This document shows, piece by piece, positions 36,421 through 48,902 of a stretch of DNA of 64,000 nucleotides (the stretch's first letter is position 1; each line of letters starts with the position of its first letter). The notes beneath the pieces are model-generated. The model did no database searches. It saw nothing but the letters and a program-made list of their open reading frames with translations, and had not been told where the DNA came from. Made by a program: the position numbers and the translations under genes. This DNA is from Margaritifera margaritifera (lineage: Eukaryota > Mollusca > Bivalvia > Unionida > Margaritiferidae), in assembly GCA_029931535.1 (NCBI GenBank), contig JAQPZY010001555.1:3193001-3257000 (forward strand), read 5' to 3'.

Positions 36421-39400
36421 ACACTTTACAAATAAGGGTCATATTTATTGTCATATATTTGCCTCATGCGTTTAAAAAAAAAAGAAAGAAAAAGAAAGAA
36501 AACACTAGTTTAGAACAATAACATTAGGTTAAGGTAAATTGAGCACACTATAAACCATTCCTCCAACAGTACCTAAAATCTAATTAAGGGAACTATTTTG
36601 TCTGAAATATTTAATGAAAGCACGATTACTATATTGAAGTACTTCATAGAAAATACTGCCTTCATTGCAATCCATTCAAACACTGTATCCATTAGGGGCC
36701 ATTACTCGGCCTGAATCAGTATCTGCTTAAGTTTCGTTGACATCTAGAATTTCGTGTAGAAACGACAAAATTTATAATTAAAATTACTTATTTACATACT
36801 AATAATTGCAAAACAGGTTTTAAAGATAATCTTGTATATGCTTAGTAAGACAGATACTTGAGACATTCACTAAAAGAGTATTGATTAAACTTCAACTATT
36901 GTACTTTGCTAAAAGATAGTGAAATTAAAATGGTACTATTACTACACAGTTTCTGTCTCGGTTACTCCGTTCTTTTTGACGCTTTTAAACGCCTTGGATT
37001 TAAAGACATTGCTCATCATATTCCATAATATGTGATAGAGGAATGCAGATTTCAGATAAAAGAAATGGTATTGGACATCACTCGTGATACTATTATAAAA
37101 TACTAGTAATACAAAAATAAAAGAAGTATTCCTTAATCTCCATTTTTACTAAAACATTAGACTTTGACTTCGTGACCCATAGACTTTGGAAAGCTGACAT
37201 CGTTATAAAAGAAATAGTGGCCCATTTAATTTACTCTTTATTTATAATATCTCAGTTTTTGTCTAAACGGATTGTTTTAAGGATGTGTGTCGTAGCATTA
37301 TAATCTCTGAGAGATATTGACGCTCCCCAGGTAGCGCCCTTGCTTCCCACGAAACTCCACTGCTACCACAAGTTGATTTTTGTTACATTTTCCAGAAACG
37401 ACTGTTCTGATTTCTATCTCATGTTTCAAAGGAATTTTTGAAAAAAGTAACGGAAAATATAGAAATGTTATCTATCAGATCTACCATTGTTGTTGCTGAC
37501 TTATAATATTTTAAAGTGAAAATTTACGGCAAAAAATACATTAATTGACAATTCAAAACTAGGTTGATGCCGCGATCAACTGGTCTGTCTAGGCAGTATA
37601 CAATGCCATCTTGGGAGCAGTGTGGGAAGTAATATAACGTAATAGCGACCATTTAAAAAAAATCGGTTATGCTGAATAAAAGAACAACCCAGCCAGCAGT
37701 AGGGATTACACCACTGTAATACTATTAACCATGTGTGCACAAAATGTAATGTGCTGAGCTCCCCAGTCTCATGCATGTTACAACAGGTTGACCTTGAGTA
37801 GCAGTCAATCACATTTTGTAATTATGCTGTTTGGGTTACTTAGTTACACCGGTGGGGTCATTCTTAACAAAGTTCTGCAATATGAACATTTAGAGTTATA
37901 CATTGTAGTAACTCTTTCAAAAGTTCGTAAAAAGTTTAAACGGGAGTTAATAGAAGAGCAGCTAACAAATTAAACTGGTTCTCAATTCTTTCAATATCTG
38001 TAGAAAAAAATGAATGTTATGGTCAATCAAGTATCATCAATAATCAATTTATGAACCTCACTTTTGATAAACTACGTGAAGCATTGTTAAAACGCTTGAT
38101 TCATTGTACCCTTATATGACTAAAGGTCTGCTCATATCTAGCACACTTAAGTAGGTTATATGACTGAAGCGATGATTCTATCAATCAGACTATATGTCTT
38201 TCATCTTTTCAGTTCCCTGAATAAACTCTTGTATCTAAAAGCTGATTTTCTGTCACTTTGGAATTGCATTCTGTACAGACGACATATGACCCAGTCGCAT
38301 CGTAAATATAACTAACAGTCAAATCTCGTCTGAAATATAAATGGCGATTTAGATTTTCCTTTGAATGCCTTGCAAAACAGTTTAGTTTTTCATTCCCTTA
38401 ACAACGCATGGGTTGTGCAATGATAATTGTACACTATACAGATTAAAAAAGACAGAAATAATTTTAGCTGCAATAACGTTAAGGATGTATCCAGATTTGC
38501 AGTCATTGTATGATTTTTTTTTCTGGAACATTGCGTAGCATATTTCAAAGTGGAGACGAAATCATGCAATTTGGCAGAGTTTCGATGGTTTATAGAATGG
38601 TTTCTAAATATTTAAAAGCTACCATAAAATTAAACTAGGTAATTATCATTTCTTAAAAGTGTCAATACACTAAATAGTACGCGCAGAACAATGTAATAAA
38701 CTTCGTCAACCTACAGTAAGAAAAATGGAATTGTAAACGGACACAAATCAGAACAAAGTCTCCAATATAAATTTCTGAGATATTTGCATAGTGATTAGAC
38801 TACTTTTCTGACGCAATTATTTGCTTGAAAGAAAGAGACTGGAGCGTTAAAGGGGTTGTATTGATTTAGCTATTTTTTCGGCATGGGTTATCTTTTTTGT
38901 TAGTCTGTACACAACATCTAATAATAGGGAGGGAAAAAAGAAAAAAAGGAAAGAAAATATTCCACTCAAAATTTCACTGATAGTTGATCTGCTCACTGGT
39001 TTCTTCTACTGTTTACAAAAATAGACGGCAAATTGATCCCTGAGTGATGCTGGATGATTATCCTTAAAGAATAGCTTCTCTTTTCTCCAAGATCAAAAAT
39101 TAGGTTCGTGTCTTTTTTGCTTGGTGTCCTGACGTGGTTGTTAACTTAGATGTAATCTGTCGTAAATGATTTATCACAACCGTTCTTAGTAATTTTACGT
39201 GGCAAATTTACTAAAAGACATCATCCAAGAACGTGACAGTGATGGTGGCATGTTTGAAAAACACATTTGGATAAAATATATCACATGTACATACATTCAA
39301 TAAATACACGATATATACCTACATGCATATCCACAAATATATAGATAACATGATAAAAACAACGTAGAACACATAGTAATTTGTGACCTATAAAATAAAC

Positions 39401-39453
39401 CAAAATATAATTGTTCAAGCACATTTGAGTACAGACTTTCGGGAGAAGACACC
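36421..39453. other. Non-coding AT-rich
   Basis: Scanned for domains and splice-flanked frames; none convincing. Short purine runs occur at 36473-36500 and 38930-38960. Confidence 0.45.
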
Positions 39454-40209
39454 AAAAGTGTTATCAGTATAATCAATATTAAAAGTGTCATCCGTATAAT
39501 CAATATTAAAAGTGTCATCAATATAATCAGTATTAAAAGTGTCATCAATATAATTAGTATTAACAGTGTCATCAGTGTAATCAATATTAAAAGTGTCATC
39601 AATATAATTAGTATTAACAGTGTCATCCGTATAATCAATATTAAAAGTGTCATTAATATAATTAGTATTAACAGTGTCATTAGTATAATAAATATTAAAA
39701 GTGTCATCAATATAATCAGTATTAAAAGTGTCATCAATATAATTAGTATTAACAGTGTCATCAGTATAATCAATATTAAAAGTGTAATCAATATAATTAG
39801 TTTTAACAGTGTCATCAGTATAATCAATATTAAAAGTGTCATTAATATAATTAGTATTAAAAGTGTCATCCGTATAATCAATATTAAAAGTGTCATCAAT
39901 ATAATTAGTATTAACAGTGTCATTAGTATAATCAATATTAAAAGTGTCATCAATATAATCAGTATTAAAAGTGTCATCAATATAATTAGTATTAACAGTG
40001 TCATCAGTATAATCAATATTAAAGTGTCCTCAATATAATTAGTATTAACAGTGTCATTAGTATAATCAATATTAAAAGTGTCATCAATATAATCAGTATT
40101 AAAAGTGTCATCAATATAATTAGTATTAACAGTGTCATCAGTATAATCAATATTAAAAGTGTCATCAGTAAAATCAGTATTAAAAGTGTCATATACATAA
40201 TCAGTATTA
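39454..40209. repeat. 27-bp minisatellite, about 28 units
   Basis: Unit AAAAGTGTCATCAATATAAT plus CAGTATT, with variants at a few positions. AACAGTGTCAT-type and AAAAGTGTCAT-type units often alternate, giving a 54-bp higher-order pattern. The period is a multiple of three, so the minus strand stays open for 239 codons (39297-40016) as a 9-residue hydrophobic repeat (MTLLILIIL). The frame breaks at a one-base deletion near 40021. I regard the frame as a by-product of the array rather than a gene. Confidence 0.95.
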
Positions 40210-42474
40210 AAAATTATATTCTAAGTAGTATTATAATAACTGTAGTCAATGGATATGATAGATACTAATGCATGTATTAAACAACAAGATGAACATGAAA
40301 CAGGAAAGAAATTAACAGTGCACACCCTGGAAAAAATAACAAAAATATGTCTAAGCAAGAGTCATCATAGTACAACGTTCAGTTAGTATAAGTGCCCTGT
40401 GGATATAATTTTCCAATTTCTAACTTCAGCTGATTTCCGTACTGTAATATATTTGAACATACTTTCCAAATACGAATAATTTTATGTACTTCTTTCTTAG
40501 CGGTAAACTACACTGACATTCTAATACAAAGAGATACGCATCATCCGGCACATTGCAAAGAAGAAGAAAAAACAACAACATGTAATCCCCCCCCACACAC
40601 ACACACACACACAACAACAACAACAACAACACACCATGATTATAAAGATGAGTACCTGACGTGTTGTGCGCACTCGGATATTTCAGGGTGTTGCGGGTAT
40701 ATCAAAAATCTTAACTGACAATTAGTCATTTTAAACAAGAATTAACATCTGTTCAGCTGATAGTGCCTTGGGGCACTGTCATTGTAAAGTTCAAGCTGTA
40801 TAGACAATTGGCATGTTTGAAACAAAACAAGAAATCAATATCGGTGTTAGAGCTCGAATATTCCATTACAAGGGTCAAATTTAACACAGCGCGCATTTGT
40901 TACAACCAATTTTTCTTTGTTAAGTAAATATTCTGTTACAACCAAAGTTGTTGTAACGAGATTGGACTGTATATGTATTCTTGGAATAAAGATTGTACAA
41001 CGTTACCTCCATTAGTCTTGGCCATCATGAGAATTCTTGCCGCAGCACTACCACTTATCCTTTTTATTAAATGTCTTGCTGATTAGAACTCTTTACCATA
41101 CTTCAAACCATATAGTTGTGCTTTAGTGATGCTCTTTAGTATCTTATATTTTGCCATTCATGTATTTGGTATACTTATAGTTATAAACTTGTGTATGTTC
41201 CTGATACTTTTGTAGTGTTGTATAATGTGTTGTTGAGATATTAACCGATTTCTGTCAAGATAGCATACAGTAATTAAGATTTGGTAGTATTATTATATTT
41301 ATAAATTCAGTTGCTACACCTAGCAGCAATACTGCATTACACACTGTCTTTCGTCACTTTTACAATATGTTTACCTTAATTTTGACGACCTTTTAAGATT
41401 TAACTGAAAGGAATTTGACATCTTTTCGGCAACAAAATTAGGTTATAACATCTTAAATTTAAGTGAATAACATAAGGTTTCTTAAATGAGGTGGTACTGT
41501 CAAAAAACGAAAGTAGTATTCAACAATGGATTTGTGCTATGCATTAACTGAACTTTCTTTCGTTGAGTTTGATGAGGTGAAAATACCTCTAAATATGCAC
41601 GTGTGCAGTCAGTTGCATGCATGATTCTTTAGATAAGCAGACCTGGCATTACACCTGTACAAGACAAATCGGGTCGTTTGAAAATCTTGTCTTTAGCTTG
41701 TACACGTGCTGTTGTTAATCCCGTTCAGCAAAATAATGAATTCAGATGTAAAGTTTTGAATCTTGAGATAGACCAGTGCTCCAACCTCTGCGTGAAATGA
41801 AATTCACATTTTAGTGCATGTGTGTTTGTAATAAAAATGTCTGGTTCCCGTTTGAAACTTTTGGTCCTCATGAAACTGAAAACTAGTCTAGACACCGTAT
41901 ATAACACTCATGCGTAGTGCGTTAGATAACTGTAATGTGTGATTACCGTTGTTTTTATTATTCCATAATACTATGTACAGCCTTTATAGAATCAAGCATC
42001 GCTTTTGCAGAAATTGTTAGAGACTGCAGATTTCAAGAATGGCGAAAAGATCCATGAAACTAATGGTAAAGCTGGTTCAACGGCAATAAATCAATATAGC
42101 ATATCCGATGCCTACTATAATGGAATAAGTGGAAGTTCTCTAAAACAACGCACCTTTCTGAATTAGAGGAAGCTATCCAAACAACATACCACTCTCATCC
42201 TTAGAAACGTTATCATATCCACACAGTTTATTATTTCTGATTTAAGTGGAAAATCACGTCCTCTCTCATTCCTTTTATCTTCTTTCCTCGATGCCATTTG
42301 TCACGCACAGATATAAAAGTTTAATTGATTTGTTATGTATTCCATACCGTTAACTGTAGGCCCTGGTTTCTTAATATTGTTACACCATACAGACACTCTG
42401 TTAGTCTTTATCTTTAGTACTTAAGCTGTTGTGGTTATCTATCACCATATACCTTACATTCGTGTACCAATTAT
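40210..42474. other. Non-coding AT-rich
   Basis: Contains a C-run/(AC)n/(AAC)n tract near 40588-40632. A 19-codon signal-peptide-like frame (MRILAAALPLILFIKCLAD) starts at about 41027 but has no partner exon. Confidence 0.45.
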
Positions 42475-42640
42475 ATTAAGTATATATAGCAAGTATATAT
42501 CTCCGTATATTATATTAAGTGTATATAGCAAGTATATATCTCCGTATATTATATTAGGTATAAATAGCAAGTATATATCTCGGTATATTATATTAAGTGT
42601 ATATAGCAAGTATATATCTCCGTATATTATATTTGTTCTT
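42475..42640 (+). repeat. 39-bp tandem repeat, four units
   Basis: Unit TATATAGCAAGTATATATCT followed by CCGTATATTATATTAAGTG, with small variants. The 75-codon frame across it comes from the divisible-by-three period. Confidence 0.93.
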
Positions 42641-42866
42641 TTCTTACACTTTGTCTGATACCTGAGCTACTTTATAATTGTTATTGTTATTTTGTACTAT
42701 GCATTAGTTTTACAAATTTGGAAATGTATCAGATTTAAACAAAACAAAATAGCATAAATAAAAAACTGCATGCATGACATTGTTTATCAAGGTGTTGTTA
42801 ATGTTTACATTATGCTGGGGAATTCATTTTTCTTTCAATAGGGAAAAACTAATACTAGATACACGT

Positions 42867-42870
<4 letters not shown>

Positions 42871-42929
<59 letters not shown>
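42871..42929. repeat. (TA)n microsatellite
   Basis: Uninterrupted TA tract. Confidence 0.97.
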
Positions 42930-42932
<3 letters not shown>

Positions 42933-43980
42933 GGTGCAAATGTTGCTTTTCTTAGTTATAGAATGAGAATAATCGAGAAAAATGAAAAAGCATATCAATT
43001 AATCAAATGTTGCTAGAACGAGACGCTTAAATACTGACAAAAACATAATTTGGGCTACATGGTATATGATTTAGATTTATCAGTTTCTACTGTACTTCTC
43101 TGGCTAATTGCTTGATATCAAGGACGTTTTTAGTAACATATCTAATTACATATAGACCTCCTGAGTTGTTTTCGATGTCTGTAATTGTTTCTATTCTTTG
43201 AATCTATTAGTACATTAGATCCCCCACATTTTCCAGGTCTCATTGGAATTGAAATAAGTGGACATCGCTTTCGATATACTTATCTCGAGTTATTGCTAGT
43301 GGATTGTCACCACGCGCAATTGTCACCGTATCTAGCATTTTTCTGAAACATCTTTTCTCTACTGTACTTGAATGACACAGAACGATTGAGTGGGCAAGTT
43401 ACGTTTCACATAGTGTTCGTCTAGGGCATGAGTCACGCTCATGGGTCAATGACTTTCTTAGTCAATCGATTCATGTAACATCGGTTAAAGCTTTGGAAAA
43501 TGACCAAGGAGAACAACAACTCGCCAACCAAATGTATAAGTGCCAATGCAATTGATGTGTGCATCTGTATTCACAAATAAGTCTTAAGTGTACATGCAAA
43601 TGTCATAAAATAGTTTTATAACTGAATAAGCTGTATTAATTTCTTTATATCGAATGTGATTTTTTTCAAATCTCTCTGAGCAATAAGTTTAAATATTTTG
43701 TTCATATTACGCATACATTTTTATCCCAATTATGCAATACCATTCTGGCATAAATGTGGATCGTGACAAGTTCTGAAAAGCTCCAGCGAATACGACAGAA
43801 ATTGGCAATACTGGTTTCGATGCAGATTGTCTTGAGTTGAGGAAAATATTTCTGGTGACTTGAGTAGAATCATAGATTCATAGTAAATTATTGTCTTGAA
43901 TCTCCCTAGCAGAGACAAACTATCCCAGGTTGATTAATTGTGCTTCTCTGAGTCAAAGAAACATTCGTACGATATACATA
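42930..43980. other. Non-coding AT-rich
   Basis: Nothing recognised. Confidence 0.45.
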
Positions 43981-43982
43981 CA

Positions 43983-43984
<2 letters not shown>

Positions 43985-44055
<71 letters not shown>
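43985..44055. repeat. (TATC)n microsatellite
   Basis: About 18 perfect tetranucleotide units. Confidence 0.97.
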
Positions 44056-44056
<1 letters not shown>

Positions 44057-47000
44057 ATGGGAAATCACGCAATTGTCAAATACAAAATTACGTTCCATAT
44101 ATAGAGCGCTTATGATCAAAAATGCAAAATTTGTAGTGTACATCAGAACTATTATTTTTAGTAACACGAGGGATGGGAGGTAAATAATGATGCAATTTAT
44201 TTGTTTTCTCGGATCATATATGTCGAATATCTGAATTCTTTAGTAGTTATAACTATATGTATTAATACTGTATCGCTTAGGTCACATTGATTGTCATCTT
44301 CTGTTAGTTATATGTAAGTCAATTGTAGTTGTCTATATCAGGAACTTTCAACTTAGCGTTGGAGGTTAACTGGTTTTCAAAAATTGGCATCGATCGCCAG
44401 GATACCATGTTTTACCTCTTTTAAATTTCCCATCGTCCCAGTTGGGCTGAAATATGTTTTTGCTCATTATTTCTGTGACTAGAATTTGCTCAGTTCGCCA
44501 TTTTGTTGTTGCAACTTTATGATTGGCATTGCCCTCGCAGATTCGTTTTTGTCTAATCAGGTTGTTTAGTTTTAACGCCGAGAGAAATGTTGTACCTCCA
44601 TCCCCCACCCCATGCCCCATTAAATAAATGATTTTTGGCGGGCATTTAGGAGTTACATATTAAGAAATTACACAAAATGAATTACTTCATCCCCTCCTTG
44701 TTATTTCGATTTTTTGCCCAACATGTAAATATTTTCGTAGAAATGCATGCTTATAAACTATGCTTAGCATACAAGACAATGCAATTAAACCCTGTAAACG
44801 AAATATTGAAATTTTTACCATAAAAGACATGTTTCAGTACTTCAATCAGTAACCATACATTTTTCTTTTTTAAACACATCGATGGCACATTTACATGTTC
44901 AAAAATTTCTTTTCTTAACTTTTTTCTTTTATAAATGATATTTTCCTATCACAGGACATTATATTTAAACGGATTGCAAAGTTTAACAAGCATCAAGATC
45001 AGATGACAAATAGCGCACATAAATATATCGTGACATCTGCACGCAAAGAAATTATGAGTTTTAATTGTAGAGTTTTGAGTCCGAGTTTAATTATGTACTC
45101 AGGCAGATATATGACTACGGGTTCTGGATGCTCACAGCATATTAATTTGCTAACCTTTCATCACGCCATCAATTCGTCGTCGGATAATACCGATATACAC
45201 ATATGCCTGTTCATAGCTCTCTTGAGGTTTTGAAAAGATGTAACCAATATTTATCTTCGAGAGAAATGAAACATAGAGATCATATTGGGTTCTAAACTAT
45301 TACACAATTTAATAAAACCTCTGGAGAAAATTGACAATGTTACTGATGAAAATTCTGCTGCTGATGCTGGCGATGATAATATGAAACATGTGAAGATATT
45401 CGTAATCACCATCATCATCATCAAACAATATTCATCATCATCATCATCACCATCATCATCGCTTCAAAATTTAAGTTTCAATGACGCGGTATGGTGGAAA
45501 AACACAGACTATTTCAACACGTGTTCAATATAGCTTTATTGGTATCCAAGAGAAAATCCTCAAACATATCTCTGATGGTATACATCTTCCATTAAGCAAA
45601 TATTATACATTATGCCCAAACAAGATTTGATACACATACATGATACATTATGTCCATAATAGATGTGATACACAGAGATGATATATTATGCCCAAACTAG
45701 ATGTGATAAACTGACATGATACATAATGGACAGCATTTTGGGAAACATTGCAACATCACTGTCTCAGCTGTTTCCCTTATTGGTTTCCTAAGCAAAAAAG
45801 AACTTCAAAATCAGGAAAAATATAAGATACTTTGGTTTAAATGGAGACCTTGCTGTTTATAAACATTTTATATTTAACCCTTTTGAACAAACATGTCACA
45901 GAAACGTCGACCATATAAGCGTTATTATCGTCATTATCTTTCCTTTAAAGAAAACACTATAAAGAGACAAATCTAAATCTATCAGATACCTCAATACCGA
46001 ATTGTATAATAGACCTTGCCTTTTCTTCTTGACCAGGCCTAGTCAGCTGCCGTGTTGTTTTCTTTGTGCAAAACACTAACTATAGCCACTAAGCAAAAGT
46101 ACCTTAAAGCGGGCTTAGTCAAACCAAACCAGAAATGCTTTTGTGCATCTCTGATACATACCAATACTCGCTCGAGTCCCTACCATGGCTTTATAATAGA
46201 GTTTGTCAAATGAATGAAAGCAGAAGAAACAAGAAGTATTGTTTTATACTCAGAAGCAATCGAACGCATGTGTAAAAGATCAACGACGCAACCTTTATGT
46301 TGGCAACCCTACAATAAATACAATATGCGATGCTACAAATTGTATAGAATGATATAGAAAAATGATCAGCACTCTTTTCCTGCACATTGTAATGGCAAAT
46401 GGTAGTGACCCAGCCTTTTTAAAAACAATACAAATAGTACATGGTCCTATCGTATGACATTTATTTTCAGAAATAAAACTCGTTAATGATGAATCTTTTT
46501 AATTGAAAAAAATTGAAATGGAGGTAGCTAGCTATTTTTGAAAAGGGTATCTCCTAGTTTTGTGATAATTGTCTTTGTGCAGCTTTTTTAAGACATTTAA
46601 ATGAAAATTAAAAGCGGTAATGTACAAATGCACGTTATTATTTCAAATATTGTTTTGTACTAATGCAAGACAAAATACGAGTCCACTTTAAACATGTATA
46701 GGCTCTCTTCCGTGCAAGTAAGCGAGCATGTTGACAACTGTCTGACAGAAAGTGGGCAGGTGTTTGTGACAACTATAAATGTTTTTGATATAACCCATAG
46801 AAATACGCTTTATGTTTGCAGAAAGAAACTCACCGGATTCGCCTTAAAATATTTAAGTCTTACTGATTGATTAAATGGAGTTTAAAAAAAAGAAAACAAT
46901 CTTGATGACTATAGAGAGAATTAGCAGGCTATGTCTTCCGAAATTCATGGTAACATGTTTTATTGTTTATCTCATCTTTTTCCACTTTCGAACTGAACAT

Positions 47001-47590
47001 CATATGGACGTTTTAGTCAAAGTCACTGCCTGCACAGGCCGAGTCAGTCTCACTCTGATTTGTTATTTCAGTCATTGTTGTGTTGAAGTTTGATGAAAAG
47101 GAGATACGTTAATTTTAGCTGTGATAGATCTGCTGGAAATTGTATATATTATCCTTTAATTTGAACCAATTCCTAGGCAAATGAGATACAAGCAAGAACA
47201 GGCATTTCTCCAAGAAAGTTACAGGACCCAGAGTGAAGTCGTTGTGGCGTTTCCACAGACGTAAGAGCGCCACCTGAGTATCAGCTTGGAAAGTTAAGAT
47301 TTCAAGTTTTCACTATGATGAAAGTCGCAATCAACAGATTGCTCGTAAATATTTCTCAGATTACGACATCAACTACCGCTATAATTATGCTACAGTGTCT
47401 GGAAGTTTTAAAAGAAGCTATTTTGACATAAAATCTTTGTCGACACGCAACACTGTATAGAGTAGAATGTAAAGTTTCGATCAACGTTTACTTAAATGAT
47501 ATCATGTGGCAAAGCTCAACAAAGTTTATGTTGTTGATGGGAACAGTTAAACGTTAAAAACAACATTAACTTTACCACTACAGTTTATTC
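44056..47590. other. Non-coding; short tandem repeats at 45590-45730
   Basis: No supported gene. At 45590-45730 three to four ~40-bp units share GATACA, CATGATACATTATG and CCCAAACYAGATKTGATA. (TCA)n lies near 45410-45460. A minus-strand frame of 84 codons at 44366-44620 has mixed protein-like composition but no recognised domain or splice sites. The rest is AT-rich. Confidence 0.4.
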
Positions 47591-47723
47591 TAAAATGTGT
47601 GTTGTGTGTTTGCGTGGGCACGTGTGTCGGTGTGTTAATATTTTATCCCTTATATCTCAAAAATACAGTCTGATTTTATCAGTTTTTATAATAGTTTGTC
47701 ACATCATATTTTCAGCATTTTAT

Positions 47724-47776
47724 AGAGAGAGAGAGAGAAAGAAAAAAAGAGAGAGAGAGAGATGGAGAGAGAGAGA
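47724..47776. repeat. (GA)n microsatellite
   Basis: Interrupted GA tract with AAAGAAAAAAAG in the middle. Confidence 0.93.
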
Positions 47777-48193
47777 TTTATCAAACCATTGATCAATGAA
47801 TATATCGATGTAGAGAATTATATCGATCAAATGATAGATAAATAGATGGAAACAATAGAACATGCTGGTCGTGTGCATGATCTCATAGCTGGCATAATTA
47901 AGACAAATGTGTCTACATTTGCAAAACGTTAAAGCGGAAACTAGTTAAAAATGGCATGAACTCGTTATTTAAAAAAGAAAACAAACCGTGATTTCATATA
48001 AAATATAGGTTTCAAGTACGATATATGCCTGATAAAGGACGAGAGTCAGACGAATTAAAATATGTTGGATAATGAAGATAACACACCAGATGTTGCTTCT
48101 TTATTAAATTAAATTGTCTAAACAAATGTTATAATCATTCACTTTTCAGACCAGATGGAAATATGGAATATGATGAAATGTCTTTTTTTTAAA

Positions 48194-48357
48194 TCATGTG
48201 GCTAATTTTCCGAAAATAACCTTTCCTTGTGTGTGTGCTGCACGATACATTTGTGAACCTCTACTTCGTGCGCTGTCTTTGCTGACAAGGTCCACCCATG
48301 TCAAAACATATTTCCGTACACGCTCCTTGTATCGCAACCATTCTTGCTCATTAGTTT
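48194..48357 (-). CDS. Candidate terminal exon, unknown protein
   Basis: On the minus strand a good acceptor (CGTTTTTTTCAG, at 48358-48360) precedes 54 codons reading TNEQEWLRYKERVRKYVLTW, then VDLVSKDSARSRGSQMYRAA, then HTQGKVIFGKLAT and a stop. It is hydrophilic, balanced in composition and GC-richer than its flanks, all coding-like. The exon begins in phase 1. I do not recognise the family. The frame also stays open upstream past the acceptor, so exon status is not proven. Confidence 0.38.
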
Positions 48358-48755
48358 CTGAAAAAAACGATAAATTGATTTTAACTGACCTTCTTCTTGG
48401 GAATTGAATATGGAACTCATTTTTAAATAATATGAAACGACTTTGGTAAATCTTATTAGTTAAACTCCTTTCCTCATTGCATTTCTGCGCATGCATATCG
48501 TTAAAATATGTGGATCAATATATCAAGCATATTAGAGTAATTAAACTTTTATTATTGAGTGTCCTTTAAAATGTTTCACTTGCTTCTCGAAAATGTAGGT
48601 CACGATGCTTCCATTACTGAAAATGAATTTGAGAACTTTATGCATGACAATAAATATTGATGATTATCTTCTTGTTATAAAAACAAAGTTTCAAGATTGA
48701 CATAATAATAAAAAACAATACGCATGTCTTCATCAGTATTGTGCTTTGCACATAC

Positions 48756-48865
48756 TTGTATTCCACGCAATGTAGTTTCTCTATAACCATGGTAAACTAA
48801 AGCACTTTGAAAAGGAAAAGCAATTGTGACTGTTACAAAATATAAAATGAGAAAATAGCGTGCGC
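48756..48865 (-). CDS. Candidate internal exon, hydrophobic segment
   Basis: On the minus strand an acceptor (ACGTACCTTGCAG) and donor (ATACAA|GTATGT) bracket an open frame reading RYFLILYFVTVTIAFPFQSA, then LVYHGYRETTLRGIQ, with one likely membrane segment. The phase at its donor (0) does not match the acceptor phase of the candidate terminal exon at 48194-48357. If both are real, another exon is missing between them, or they belong to different transcripts. Confidence 0.28.
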
Positions 48866-48902
48866 CTGCAAGGTACGTTTTAAAAATGAACGAGCATGAC
48901 AT

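Noticed and set aside
41027..41086. 19-codon signal-peptide-like frame (MRILAAALPLILFIKCLAD)
   Set aside because: Ends directly in a stop with no donor, so it cannot lead into a mature protein.
43985..44055. Regular short repeats considered as a CRISPR-like array
   Set aside because: Pure TATC tetranucleotide; no spacers, and the genome is eukaryotic.
44366..44620. 84-codon minus frame of mixed composition
   Set aside because: Protein-like to the eye, but no family resemblance or exon boundaries could be shown.
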